In this document: positions 8,917-17,467 of the stretch, piece after piece
How the letters are laid out: every line of letters begins with the position of its first letter
Position numbering within the stretch: the stretch's first letter is position 1
Assembly (NCBI RefSeq): GCF_011516635.5
Contig: NZ_CP096255.1
Location: forward strand, 6,384,501 to 6,448,500
DNA: 64,000 nucleotides
Direction of reading: 5' to 3'
DNA from: Bradyrhizobium barranii subsp. apii
Lineage (GTDB): Bacteria > Pseudomonadota > Alphaproteobacteria > Rhizobiales > Xanthobacteraceae
The notes under the pieces: generated by a model
Seen by the model: only the letters and a program-made list of their open reading frames with translations
What the model was told of the DNA's origin: nothing
Database searches by the model: none
Position numbers and translations under genes: made by a program

Positions 8917-10338
8917 TCATGCACGCGTCTCCGAAAGAAGCCGCGCGACCGCAGCGCCGGGGTCGGCCTGCAAGGCAGTGGCGAGATCGACCTCCTCCTC
9001 GCCCTTGACGCGAATGCGCTTGAAAGCGAGCTCGGGCGCGTTGACCGGCGCGGTCGCATCGAGACCCATCTTGGCGCTGATGCCGTTGTCGGTGGTCGGA
9101 TCGAGCTTCGAGCCGAGCGCGCCGGCGACGACCATGAGGTCGCGGTCGGCCTGGAAGCGCGTCGCCACCGCCCATTCGATTTCCTCGGACGAGGAGATGT
9201 CGACGTCCTTGTCCACCACGACCACCTGCTTGATGTCGTAATGGGCGCCGAAGGCGCACATCATGATGTTCTTGGGTTCGCCGTCGTTCGCCTTGTCGAT
9301 CTTGATCGCGAGGTGGTAGCGGCAGGTGCCGCCGCGCGTCAGGCGGACATCGATTACGCCAGGAAAACTGCGCCGCAGATGCTGGAGCAGCGTCGCCTCG
9401 CGCGGCACGCCGCCGAGGATCAGGTGCTCAAAACCGCCGCCCACAATGGTATGGAAGATCGGTTTCGCACGATGCGTGATCGCATCGACCTCGATCACCT
9501 CGCGATTGGCGCGCGGACCATAATATTGGGGGAATTCGCCGAACGGACCTTCCGGCTCACGCACGCCCTGAAGAATGCGTCCCTCGATGACGATCTCCGC
9601 GTGGGCGGGGACGCGGACTGAATTGGTGCGACACTTCACGACGTCGACGGGCGCGCCGAGCAGCGCGCCGGCAATCGCCATCTCGTCCTCATCGAGCGCC
9701 GCGATCGCCTGCGAGGCCAGCATCAAGGCCGGATGCGCACCGATGACGATCGCGATCTCCAGCGCCTGGCCCAGCTCTTCCGCGAGGCGGTAGTAGGAGA
9801 AGGTGTGCCGCGGCAGCAGCAGCACGCCGATGCGGTTCCTGCCAGAGATCTGGCAGCGGTGGATCGAGACGTTCTGTGCACCGGTCTTCGGGTTGCGCGC
9901 GATCAGCAGGCCGGCCGTGATGTAGGGGCCGCTGTCGCGCTCATTGTGCTTGGGCACCGGGAGTTGGCGCAGCAGATCGACGTCCTCGTGGACGACGTCC
10001 TGCACCGGTCCGCTCGCGACCTCATGCGTCGGCAGCGGATGGTTTGCCTCAGCCAGGAACCGTGGCAGCAACTGGTCCTCGGTCACGCCGATGGAATCGG
10101 CGACCCAGTCGCGTCCGGCGAAGAGATTGGCGACGACGGGAATTTCATGCCCATCGGGGCGCGGGAAGAGCACCGCGCTGTCACGCTCCAACCGCTTGGC
10201 GACGGCGGCGAGCTCGTCAGCGAGCCCAATGCCCTCGCGGGCGATCGCGAGCTTGCCGCGCTCGGCGAGAAACGCGAGCCAGGCGCGCAGATCGGCGGGC
10301 GCGTTCGCGCCTCTCCTCGCAACATTTTCCATTCGCAT
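8917..10338 (-). CDS. UbiD-family prenyl-FMN-dependent decarboxylase
   Basis: Reversible (de)carboxylase of the UbiD/Fdc family, about 473 residues. The catalytic signatures are complete: the PEGPFGEF motif near residue 264 holds both conserved glutamates, and NVSIHR carries the Asn and Arg that contact the prenylated flavin and substrate. I prefer the ATG at 10338 because a TGAGGA ribosome site is well spaced for it, while the ATG at 10347 abuts that site. The adjacent ubiX, whose product makes the cofactor, is frameshifted. Context with a ligase and molybdenum hydroxylase suggests removal of a ring carboxylate from an aromatic acid; ubiquinone synthesis is unlikely in this setting. Confidence 0.9.
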   Translation of the reverse strand: MRMENVARRGANAPADLRAWLAFLAERGKLAIAREGIGLADELAAVAKRLERDSAVLFPRPDGHEIPVVANLFAGRDWVADSIGVTEDQLLPRFLAEANHPLPTHEVASGPVQDVVHEDVDLLRQLPVPKHNERDSGPYITAGLLIARNPKTGAQNVSIHRCQISGRNRIGVLLLPRHTFSYYRLAEELGQALEIAIVIGAHPALMLASQAIAALDEDEMAIAGALLGAPVDVVKCRTNSVRVPAHAEIVIEGRILQGVREPEGPFGEFPQYYGPRANREVIEVDAITHRAKPIFHTIVGGGFEHLILGGVPREATLLQHLRRSFPGVIDVRLTRGGTCRYHLAIKIDKANDGEPKNIMMCAFGAHYDIKQVVVVDKDVDISSSEEIEWAVATRFQADRDLMVVAGALGSKLDPTTDNGISAKMGLDATAPVNAPELAFKRIRVKGEEEVDLATALQADPGAAVARLLSETRA

Positions 10339-10363
10339 ACGGGTCATTCCTCAGGTCTTCAGG

Positions 10364-10977
10364 TCAGGGCGCGATCTTGCGCAGCGGCGGCGAGCGGCGC
10401 TTGAGCGCCTCGTCCTCGCCCCAGCGGCGCACAACGCCGATATCGATGTCGAACAGGTCGAGCACACGGCCGACGGTGTGCTCGACCATGTCGTCGAGGT
10501 TCTCGGGTTTTGCGTAGAAGGCCGGCACGGGCGGGGCGATGATCGCGCCCATCTCCGACAGGGCCGTCATCGTCCTGAGATGCCCGGTGTGCAGCGGCGT
10601 CTCGCGCACCATCAGCACCAGTCGCCGGCGCTCCTTGAGCACGACGTCGGCAGCGCGGGTCAAAAGCGTCGTGGTCACGCCGGAGGCGATCTCGGACATC
10701 GAGCGCATCGAGCACGGCGCCACGATCATGCCGGCGGTGCGGAACGAGCCGCTGGAGATCGCCGAGGCCATGTCGTCGATCGCATGGCAGACATTGGCGA
10801 GCTCCCTCACCTCCGCGATCTTGTCTCGTAGGCAAAGGTCAGCTCAGCGGTCTTCGACATCACCAGATGCGTCTCGACGCCGGCATTGCGCAGGAGCTGC
10901 AGCAGGCGCACGCCATAGGTGACGCCGGAGGCGCCGGAAATGCCGATGATCATCCGTTTAGGTGTTGCATCCTGCAT
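10364..10977 (-). pseudogene. ubiX: ubiX flavin prenyltransferase, frameshifted
   Basis: UbiX makes prenyl-FMN for UbiD enzymes. The N-terminal part reads IIGISGASGVTYGVRLLQLL through ELTFAYET and then runs into a stop at 10807. The rest of the protein (IAEVRELANVCHAIDDMASAISSGSF through the C-terminus) continues in another frame from about 10822. In the family an Asp normally follows the conserved ET, and the sequence here is explained by loss of one or four bases at that point. All other segments look conserved, so the damage is recent or is a sequencing error. It lies 25 bp upstream of the UbiD-type gene. Confidence 0.85.
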
Positions 10978-11082
10978 ATGTCTGATTTCGCTCCCAGACG
11001 GCGCGGCCCTCGAGGCCTCGCGGTCCGCCACGAGACTAGGCAATCCCGCCCATCACTACAAATAATGGTTGATTATATCATC

Positions 11083-11099
11083 CATCATCTGTGATGATG
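11083..11099. promoter_or_regulatory. Perfect 7-3-7 inverted repeat upstream of LysR gene
   Basis: CATCATCTGTGATGATG is a perfect palindrome with a 3-bp spacer, ending 36 bp before the preferred GTG start of the LysR gene and lying between that gene and ubiX. Position and symmetry fit an operator or RNA hairpin; no binding data exist. Confidence 0.5.
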
Positions 11100-11135
11100 A
11101 CCGCGAGCGAGACCGGCGAACGAAGGACAGGCCCC

Positions 11136-12122
11136 GTGGAACTCAGGCAGATGCAATATTTCCTGTGCCTGGCGGAGGAAAAGAACGTCACCCGCGCCGC
11201 GCGCCAGCTCAACATCGTGCAGCCGGCGCTGAGCATGCAGATCGCCAAGCTCGAGGCCGAACTCGGCCAAAAACTGTTCGACCGCAGCGTCCAGGGCATG
11301 ACTCTGACCAGCGCCGGCGAGGCGCTGGTGCGGCTGACCGCGCCGATCGTGCGTGACGCCGAGTACGCGCGGCAGGAGATGGCGCAGCTCGGCGGGCGCA
11401 TTTCGGGGCGGGTCTCGGTCGGCCTCATCACGTCGGTGGCGCAGAGCACTATGGCCAGTTCGTCGGCGACGGTCGCCAGTCGTTATCCCGAGATCACGCT
11501 GTCCGCCTGCGAGGGCTATACCGAGACGCTCGTGGACTGGGTCAACACCGGCCAGCTCGATTTCGCGCTGATCAACGTGCCGCGCCGGAAGACGCTGCTG
11601 TCCGCGCATCACATCATGGACGAGGAGATGGTGTTCGCCTGCCGCAAGGACAGCCCGGTCAGGCCACCGGCAAAGCTGCGCTTCGACCACGTCGCGAATT
11701 TCGACCTCGTGCTGCCGTCCAAGCGCCACGGCCTGCGGCTGATCCTGGATGAGCACGCCGCCGCCGTTGGCATCGACCTGCGGCCGCGGCTAGAGCTCGA
11801 CACCCTCCCCGCGCTCTGCGACGTGATCGCGACCACCGATTTTGCCACAGTGCTGCCAACCATCGCGCTCCGGCAATCGCTTGCGAGCGGCGCCATCCGG
11901 GCGCATCGCTTCGACCAGCAACGGATCGTGCGCTCGATTGCCTGGGTGCATCACCCGCGGCGAGCGGTGTCGGTCGCGGCCAAGGCGGTGCTCGACGTCA
12001 TCAGCCACGATCTTGCGCAAGCGGCCGCCGTGGCGAGAGAGTTTGTGGAGCCTTTCATTGGCAGCACGACCTCATCGCCCCGCAAGGCGCGCAGCAAGAC
12101 GCGGCGGAAAGCGATCTCTTGA
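11136..12122 (+). CDS. LysR-family transcriptional regulator
   Basis: LysR regulator of 328 residues: winged helix-turn-helix at the N-terminus (MQYFLCLAEEKNVTRAARQL, then SMQIAKLEAELGQKLFDR) and a periplasmic-binding-like effector domain. I chose the GTG at 11136 because it gives the standard VELRQMQYF beginning and has AAGGA 8 nt upstream; an earlier GTG (11091) and ATGs (11094, 11097) fall inside or beside a palindrome and have no ribosome site. It is divergent from the ubiX-ubiD-AraC unit and followed by a Bug-type binding protein, either of which may be its target. The C-terminal tail is unusually basic (SPRKARSKTRRK). Confidence 0.9.
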   Translation: MELRQMQYFLCLAEEKNVTRAARQLNIVQPALSMQIAKLEAELGQKLFDRSVQGMTLTSAGEALVRLTAPIVRDAEYARQEMAQLGGRISGRVSVGLITSVAQSTMASSSATVASRYPEITLSACEGYTETLVDWVNTGQLDFALINVPRRKTLLSAHHIMDEEMVFACRKDSPVRPPAKLRFDHVANFDLVLPSKRHGLRLILDEHAAAVGIDLRPRLELDTLPALCDVIATTDFATVLPTIALRQSLASGAIRAHRFDQQRIVRSIAWVHHPRRAVSVAAKAVLDVISHDLAQAAAVAREFVEPFIGSTTSSPRKARSKTRRKAIS

Positions 12123-12334
12123 GTGCAGAATTCCTGCTCGGACAAGATGTCGCGCCCACTGCAAAATGAGACGGGTTGGTAAGTTTTGAGACGTGCGGGC
12201 ATGACGGTCGTAGCGGCCTGCTAACTACGGTCCAGGCGCAGAAAAATGCGACCTGGCGCTCATCCCCGACGACTCCCGTCCCGGACGCTCCCTGGGCTCG
12301 CAGAACAAGACACAGTCGGGAGATTCAGTCCGAG

Positions 12335-13375
12335 ATGGCACGGTTCGGTCGCAGCAAGATCACAGATGGCGCTCATCAGCAGAACGAGGGATTTCGTCCT
12401 GACCGGAGGTCGCTGCTCTCGCTCGGTGGTGGCGCCCTGCTCGCAGCAACGGGAATGCGGCATGCAAACGCGCAAGACTATCCGACCCGCCCGGTCCAGG
12501 TGCTTGTGCCCTTCGCCGGCGGCAGCGCCAGCGACGTCATCACCCGCATCCTGCTCAACCGCATGTCCATGTCACTCGGGCAGGCCTTCGTGGTCGACAA
12601 TCGTCCCGGCGCCGGCGGCAATATCGGCACCGCGGCTGCGGCGCATGCCGCACCCGACGGCTACACGCTGCTTATGAGCACCTCCGGCCCGCTGGCCGCG
12701 AACAAGTCGCTGTACAAGGAGCTGCCCTACGATCCGCAGAAGGATCTCGTCCCGATCGGCCTGTTCGCGACGTTACCGAATGTCATCGTGATCAATTCGA
12801 GGCTGCCACCGAAATCGCTGAACGAGCTGATCGACTATGCCAAGGCGCATCCGCGGGAGCTGAACTACGGAACGGTCGGCGTCGGCTCGTCGCAGCATCT
12901 GGCGGCCGCCTATTTCGAGCAGCTCACGGGCACCGAGATCACGCACGTTCCCTATCGCAATATCGCCGCCTACACGCCGGACTTCATCGCGGGCCAGGTC
13001 CCGCTTGGCTTCCAGCTCTTGCCGAACGTCATCAGCCTGATCAAGAGCGGCGATGCACGCCCGCTCGCGGTGGCCAGCGACAAGCGCATGACCGCGCTGC
13101 CGGATGTGCCGACCGCGGCGGAGGCAGGCCTCAAGAATTACGAGAGCGCCGCTTGGCTTGCTTTGCTCGCGCCCGCGAGCACAGGCAAGGCCGTGCTCGA
13201 CAGGCTCTATGCAGCAATGGCGGAAGCCGTGAACGATCCGAAGGTGCGCGCCCTCTTCGTCGAGCAAGGCGCCGAGCCCATGGTGATGGACCCACAAGGC
13301 CTGAAGGATTTCATGACATCGGAAACGACGAAATGGGCCGCGGTCATCAAGAAGATCGGCATCGAGCCGATGTAA
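12335..13375 (+). CDS. Bug/TctC-family tripartite tricarboxylate transporter binding protein
   Basis: Periplasmic solute-binding protein, 346 residues. The N-terminus has RRSLLSLGGGALLAATG followed by ANA before QDYPTRP, a signal peptide with a twin-arginine pair. The mature part has family hallmarks: VLVPFAGGSASDVITR, VVDNRPGAGGNIGTAAAA, GYTLLMSTSGP and DVPTAAEAG. No TctA/TctB membrane partners are nearby, which is common for this greatly expanded family in Bradyrhizobiaceae and Burkholderiales. The start at 12335 gives the signal peptide a normal length; longer in-frame starts add unlikely sequence. The ligand is probably a carboxylate and is otherwise unknown. Confidence 0.88.
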   Translation: MARFGRSKITDGAHQQNEGFRPDRRSLLSLGGGALLAATGMRHANAQDYPTRPVQVLVPFAGGSASDVITRILLNRMSMSLGQAFVVDNRPGAGGNIGTAAAAHAAPDGYTLLMSTSGPLAANKSLYKELPYDPQKDLVPIGLFATLPNVIVINSRLPPKSLNELIDYAKAHPRELNYGTVGVGSSQHLAAAYFEQLTGTEITHVPYRNIAAYTPDFIAGQVPLGFQLLPNVISLIKSGDARPLAVASDKRMTALPDVPTAAEAGLKNYESAAWLALLAPASTGKAVLDRLYAAMAEAVNDPKVRALFVEQGAEPMVMDPQGLKDFMTSETTKWAAVIKKIGIEPM

Positions 13376-13450
13376 CCCCGAGCTTTTGTGCAATTCTCAG
13401 CATCGTCCGGATGATCCGTCCGCGATAGCTCGCCAAAAAGCGCCTCCAAC

Positions 13451-14287
13451 TTACGCTGCCGTGAAGGGCCGCAGATCCATGTGCCGGTTGACATCCTTAT
13501 AGAGGAGATAACGGAACCGACCTGGGCCCCCGGCGTAGCACGCCTGCGGACAGAACGCCCGCAGCCACATAAAATCTCCTGCCTCGACCTCGACCCAGTC
13601 CTGGTTGAGCCGGTAGACGGCCTTGCCCTCCAAAACGTAAAGACCGTGCTCCATGACATGGGTCTCTGTGAAGGGAATAGATGCGCCCGGCTCGAACGTG
13701 ACAATATTGATGTGCATGTCATATCGGATATCGGCCGGATCGATGAAGCGTGTGGTCCTCCATCTCCCATCCGTATCTGGCATTAGCGTCGATGCGACCG
13801 AGTCCTCGTTGGTCACGATGACGTCGGGGTGAGCAAGCCCCGGTACGCCCTGATACAGCTTGCGGATCCAATGAAAATGAGCTGGGCTCGAGCTGCGATT
13901 GCGAATGCTCCAGCCGCGGCCGGGCGGAAGATAGGCAAAGCCCCCGGGCCGCAGCTCCCGCTCCTTGTCCGCCACCTCGAGGCTCAATTTGCCACCCGCG
14001 ACGAACAGCGCGCCTTCGGCATCCTTGTCCGGCTCCGGCAACTCGCTTCCCCCACCCGGTGCCACCTCCATGAGATAATGGGAAAATGTCTCGGCGAATC
14101 CGGAGAGCGGTCGCGCCAGCACCCAGACACGCGTGTTATCCCAATGCGGCAGATGGCTGACGACGATGTCGCGCTGCACACCGCCGGGTATGACCGCATA
14201 TGCGTTCGTGAAGACCGCCCGGCCGCTCAAGAGCTCCGTCTGGGCCGGATGGCCGCCCTGCGGCACGTGATAGGTTTGCGATCGCAT
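13451..14287 (-). CDS. allE: (S)-ureidoglycine aminohydrolase, bicupin
   Basis: Converts (S)-ureidoglycine to (S)-ureidoglycolate and ammonia in purine (allantoin) breakdown, 278 residues with two cupin domains. The C-terminal cupin carries the metal-site pattern ETHVMEH and a glutamine in AFCPQACYAGG, matching the Glu, two His and Gln ligands described for the plant and bacterial enzymes. The start at 14287 has CGGAGG upstream. It is 62 bp downstream of the ureidoglycolate lyase gene, the enzyme of the next step, and in one unit with a symporter. No allantoinase or allantoate hydrolase is in the window. Confidence 0.9.
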   Translation of the reverse strand: MRSQTYHVPQGGHPAQTELLSGRAVFTNAYAVIPGGVQRDIVVSHLPHWDNTRVWVLARPLSGFAETFSHYLMEVAPGGGSELPEPDKDAEGALFVAGGKLSLEVADKERELRPGGFAYLPPGRGWSIRNRSSSPAHFHWIRKLYQGVPGLAHPDVIVTNEDSVASTLMPDTDGRWRTTRFIDPADIRYDMHINIVTFEPGASIPFTETHVMEHGLYVLEGKAVYRLNQDWVEVEAGDFMWLRAFCPQACYAGGPGRFRYLLYKDVNRHMDLRPFTAA

Positions 14288-14349
14288 GGTCGTGGCCTCC
14301 GATAGGTTTCCCGTGTGGTATGTCATTGCGCGGCTCTGCTTGCCGCGCG

Positions 14350-14865
14350 TCATTTTCCGAGAATGCTGTCCGGCGCAAGATCGAGCTGCATCATCTCTTC
14401 CAGCCAATATTCCTCAAGATTGTCGCCCCCGCCCTTCCGGTCGACGACGAAGAACGGACTGGAGTCTTCCAGAACAAGCAGTGGGTGGTGCCAGCAGTTG
14501 CGGGCATAGTTCACGCCCTGGTGTCCCGTTGCAGCGAAGGCCCGATAGGTCGAGGCGATATGCGGATCCGTGCAGACGACGATCAGCCAGTCCTTGCGGT
14601 TCAAGGGCATGAACAATTGACTTCCAAGCGGATGGCGCTCCATCAGCCGGATCGCGATCGGCGCAGGCCGGGTGGAGGCGACAAACCAACTGATGTTGAT
14701 CTGTCCGCCTTCCGCGGTGACGTCGATCGTGGCGAGATCGTTGAAGCGCCGGGCATAGCCTTCGTTGATCAGCAGGGGCGCCAACCCATCCGTATCGACG
14801 ACATCGCCAAACGGCGCAAATGCCTTCCTCGTTAGAGGCTCAATCGAAAGCGTCAGCATCGCCAT
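14350..14865 (-). CDS. allA: Ureidoglycolate lyase
   Basis: Splits (S)-ureidoglycolate into glyoxylate and urea; 171 residues, the usual family length. The family pattern is visible in the N-terminal FAPFGDVVDTDG, in ISWFVASTRPAPIAIRLMERHPLGSQLFMP, and in the NYARNCWHHPLL segment whose histidines lie in the cupin-like active site. It sits between a symporter gene (21 bp) and the ureidoglycine aminohydrolase gene on the same strand. Start is either 14865 or 14859; ribosome sites are weak for both. Confidence 0.92.
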   Translation of the reverse strand: MAMLTLSIEPLTRKAFAPFGDVVDTDGLAPLLINEGYARRFNDLATIDVTAEGGQINISWFVASTRPAPIAIRLMERHPLGSQLFMPLNRKDWLIVVCTDPHIASTYRAFAATGHQGVNYARNCWHHPLLVLEDSSPFFVVDRKGGGDNLEEYWLEEMMQLDLAPDSILGK

Positions 14866-14886
14866 ATTCCAACCAACACTCGCGCT

Positions 14887-16218
14887 TTACGCCGTCTGTG
14901 CACTCGGGACGGGCTCATCTCCGCCGACGGCATCGACCAGCCCCTCACTTGAGGGATCAATCTCGCCATTCAGGATGCGATGCGCCTTTGCCCTGTCGAT
15001 GTCGCCTTCCCAGGACGCGACGACGACGGTGGCAACGCAGTTTCCGACATAATTGCCGAGGGCGCGGGCAATGCCGATGAACCAGTCGACCGACAGGATG
15101 AGCACAAGGCCGATCGCCGGAATAGCCGGGATAGCGGCAAGCGTCGCGGCGAGCACGACGATGGCCGAGCCCGGAACGCCGTGCGCGCCCTTCGACGTGA
15201 GCAACGCGATGCCAAGGATGGCCAGGAGATCGCCTGTCGCAAGCGGCGTGTTGGTCGCCTGTGCAATGAAGACTGCGGCCAAAGTCAAGTAGATGGAGAA
15301 CGCGTCCAGATTGAACGAGTATCCGGTCGGTATAACGAGACCAACCGTCGACCGCTTGATGCCGAGCTGCTCGAGCTTTCGCATGGTTTGCGGCAGAACG
15401 CTGTCGCCTGCGGCGGTGCCGAGAACGATCATCAACTCTTCGCGCAAGTAGGCGAGCAATTTGAACAGGCTGAAGCCGGACAGTCGCATGATTGCGCCGA
15501 GCACCACGATCACAAACAGCACCACGGCCAGATAGAACAGGCCGACGAGCCCACCGAGTTGCTTGAGCGAACCAACACCGTACTTCCCGACCGTGAAGGC
15601 GATGGCACCGAAGACGCCGATCGGCGCGAGCCGGACGACGAAATTCATCATCTTGAAGATGATCTCGTTCACGCGCTCGATGAACTCGACGACCGGCTTC
15701 GCTCGCTCGCCGCACAAGGACACGGCGCAGCCGAACATGATCGAGACGATCGGCACCTGCAGGACGTCGCCGGAGCTGAAGGCCCCCACAATCGTCGAGG
15801 GGATGAGCTTCATCAGGAATTCGGAGACGCCGCCTCCCGCGACCTGAGCCGCGGTCTGGCTGAACCCGCTAAGGGCCTTGGCGTCGAGCGTCTTCGGGTC
15901 GATGTTCATTCCTGCGCCCGGCTCGAAATAGTAGGCAAGCCCAATGCCGAACACCAGTGCGACGGTGGTGACGATCTCGAAATACAGGAGAGAGCGGATG
16001 CCGACCCTTCCAACCTTCGACAGGTCTCCCGCCGCGGCGATACCGTGCACGACGACGCAGAACACGATCACAGGCACCAGCATCTTGATCAGCTTGATGA
16101 AGCCGTCGCCGAGCGGCTTCATCTGAAGGGCGAGGTCGGGATTAGCCATGCCGAGGGCGATGCCCAGCATGAGCGCAATGACGACCTGGAAGAAGAGTGA
16201 CTTGAAGATCTTGGGCAC
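14887..16218 (-). CDS. Dicarboxylate/amino acid:cation symporter (DAACS family)
   Basis: Secondary transporter of the GltP/DctA family, 443 residues from a GTG start at 16218 that has CGAGGAAAAG just upstream and gives the canonical short N-terminus KIFKSLFFQVVIALMLGIALG. Helix 7 has VIPTGYSFNLDAFSIY, the ion-binding segment. Hairpin 1, normally a serine-rich SSSESALP motif, reads GTAAGDSVLP here, a change at the substrate-binding tip. It is the first gene of a unit with ureidoglycolate lyase and ureidoglycine aminohydrolase and is divergent from a LysR gene, so it may import a ureide or related acid rather than C4-dicarboxylates. That substrate is an inference. Confidence 0.88.
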   Translation of the reverse strand: MPKIFKSLFFQVVIALMLGIALGMANPDLALQMKPLGDGFIKLIKMLVPVIVFCVVVHGIAAAGDLSKVGRVGIRSLLYFEIVTTVALVFGIGLAYYFEPGAGMNIDPKTLDAKALSGFSQTAAQVAGGGVSEFLMKLIPSTIVGAFSSGDVLQVPIVSIMFGCAVSLCGERAKPVVEFIERVNEIIFKMMNFVVRLAPIGVFGAIAFTVGKYGVGSLKQLGGLVGLFYLAVVLFVIVVLGAIMRLSGFSLFKLLAYLREELMIVLGTAAGDSVLPQTMRKLEQLGIKRSTVGLVIPTGYSFNLDAFSIYLTLAAVFIAQATNTPLATGDLLAILGIALLTSKGAHGVPGSAIVVLAATLAAIPAIPAIGLVLILSVDWFIGIARALGNYVGNCVATVVVASWEGDIDRAKAHRILNGEIDPSSEGLVDAVGGDEPVPSAQTA

Positions 16219-16442
16219 GGCTTTTCCTCGCTTGGCTGGTCTTCGACTGACGCGGCTTGGTGGGCCTTCAGGCCTCCGCCTATCTTGTTGTTTGATGGTG
16301 ACGTGTCGTCGTACGCACAATGGAGCGCGCTTGCCGTGATCGCGGACCGCGCCCGGCTCGCAGAGGGCTCCGTCGGGCATTCGTTGACCATCGCGGATCT
16401 CAAGTCCAATATATAGAACGACACGATTGATAGGTTTTCCAA

Positions 16443-17348
16443 ATGGATCTCCGCCAGCTCCGATATTTCATCGCCGTCGCCGAAGAACGCAGTTTCACCC
16501 TCGCCGCTCGGCGACTGAACCTCTCCCAACCACCGCTGAGCCAGCACATCCAGACGCTGGAGGCCGAGCTCAAGACGCAGCTTCTCCACAGGACCAGCCG
16601 CAGGGTCGAACTGACTAAGGCCGGCGAAGCCCTGCTGGGTCGAGGTCGCGCCATTCTCCAGCAGATCAAGCTCGCGGAAGACGAAGTTCAGTCGATCGGC
16701 GCTGGCCTTATCGGCACGCTTGACGTTGGTGCGACCGGCTCCATCCTGCGCGGTCGGCTGGCGGAACTGCTTGCCGCCTACCGAAAGGTTGCTCCGTCGG
16801 TGAAAACCACGGTGCATGAGCAGGCGCCTGCATTGCAGATCGCAGCACTCCTCAACCGCACGACCAACATTTGTCTCATTCGCAGCGTTCCGACCGAACA
16901 CGGCCTGACCAGCAAGCTTGCCTGGCGCGAAGAGGTGGTCCTCGCACTGCCGCACGCGCACCCGTTGGCCGGGCGCAAGCGGGTTGCGCTTGGCGAACTA
17001 GCATCGGAGGATCACATCGTCCTCGACCCCAATAGCTCCGAGTTCGCACGCTACATCCAGAAATGCTGCGTCGATGCCGGCTTTTTGCCGCGGGTATCCC
17101 AGCAGGTCGTCGACGCCCAGTCGATTCCGAGCCTGATCGTGGCGGGCTTCGGCGTGGCGCTGGTGCCCCAGTCCATTGCGCGCTTCACGACAGCCGACAT
17201 TGTATTCCGGCCCATCAGACCCTCGCCACCCTCGGCCGATGTGTTTCTGGTGTTCCGAGAGGATGAGACGTCGATGGTCGTGCGCAATTTCATCAAATTG
17301 GCCGTTCGGTACCTAAGCCACCGCAAAAGCCCGAGGCAAGCCTCCTGA
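16443..17348 (+). CDS. LysR-family transcriptional regulator of the ureide/symporter unit
   Basis: LysR regulator of 301 residues: MDLRQLRYFIAVAEERSFTLAARRLNLSQ helix-turn-helix region at the N-terminus, followed by an effector domain with VGATGSILRGRLAELLAAYR and the hinge GFGVALVPQSIARF. It is divergently transcribed from the symporter-allA-allE unit, with 224 bp between the start codons, the classic arrangement for a LysR activator and its target. The shared intergenic region holds an AT-rich stretch around 16410 that could be the promoter; I could not mark a clear T-N11-A box. Confidence 0.92.
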   Translation: MDLRQLRYFIAVAEERSFTLAARRLNLSQPPLSQHIQTLEAELKTQLLHRTSRRVELTKAGEALLGRGRAILQQIKLAEDEVQSIGAGLIGTLDVGATGSILRGRLAELLAAYRKVAPSVKTTVHEQAPALQIAALLNRTTNICLIRSVPTEHGLTSKLAWREEVVLALPHAHPLAGRKRVALGELASEDHIVLDPNSSEFARYIQKCCVDAGFLPRVSQQVVDAQSIPSLIVAGFGVALVPQSIARFTTADIVFRPIRPSPPSADVFLVFREDETSMVVRNFIKLAVRYLSHRKSPRQAS

Positions 17349-17467
17349 AAGAGCACGACGGTCGTTGACGCCAGCTCGCTTGCCCGCATTGACGTCAGGC
17401 TTCCCTTCGTCGACGCCGCGCATGCCGGCATCTACGCCACTATACAGTTCGTCGCGTCGAATTATGG

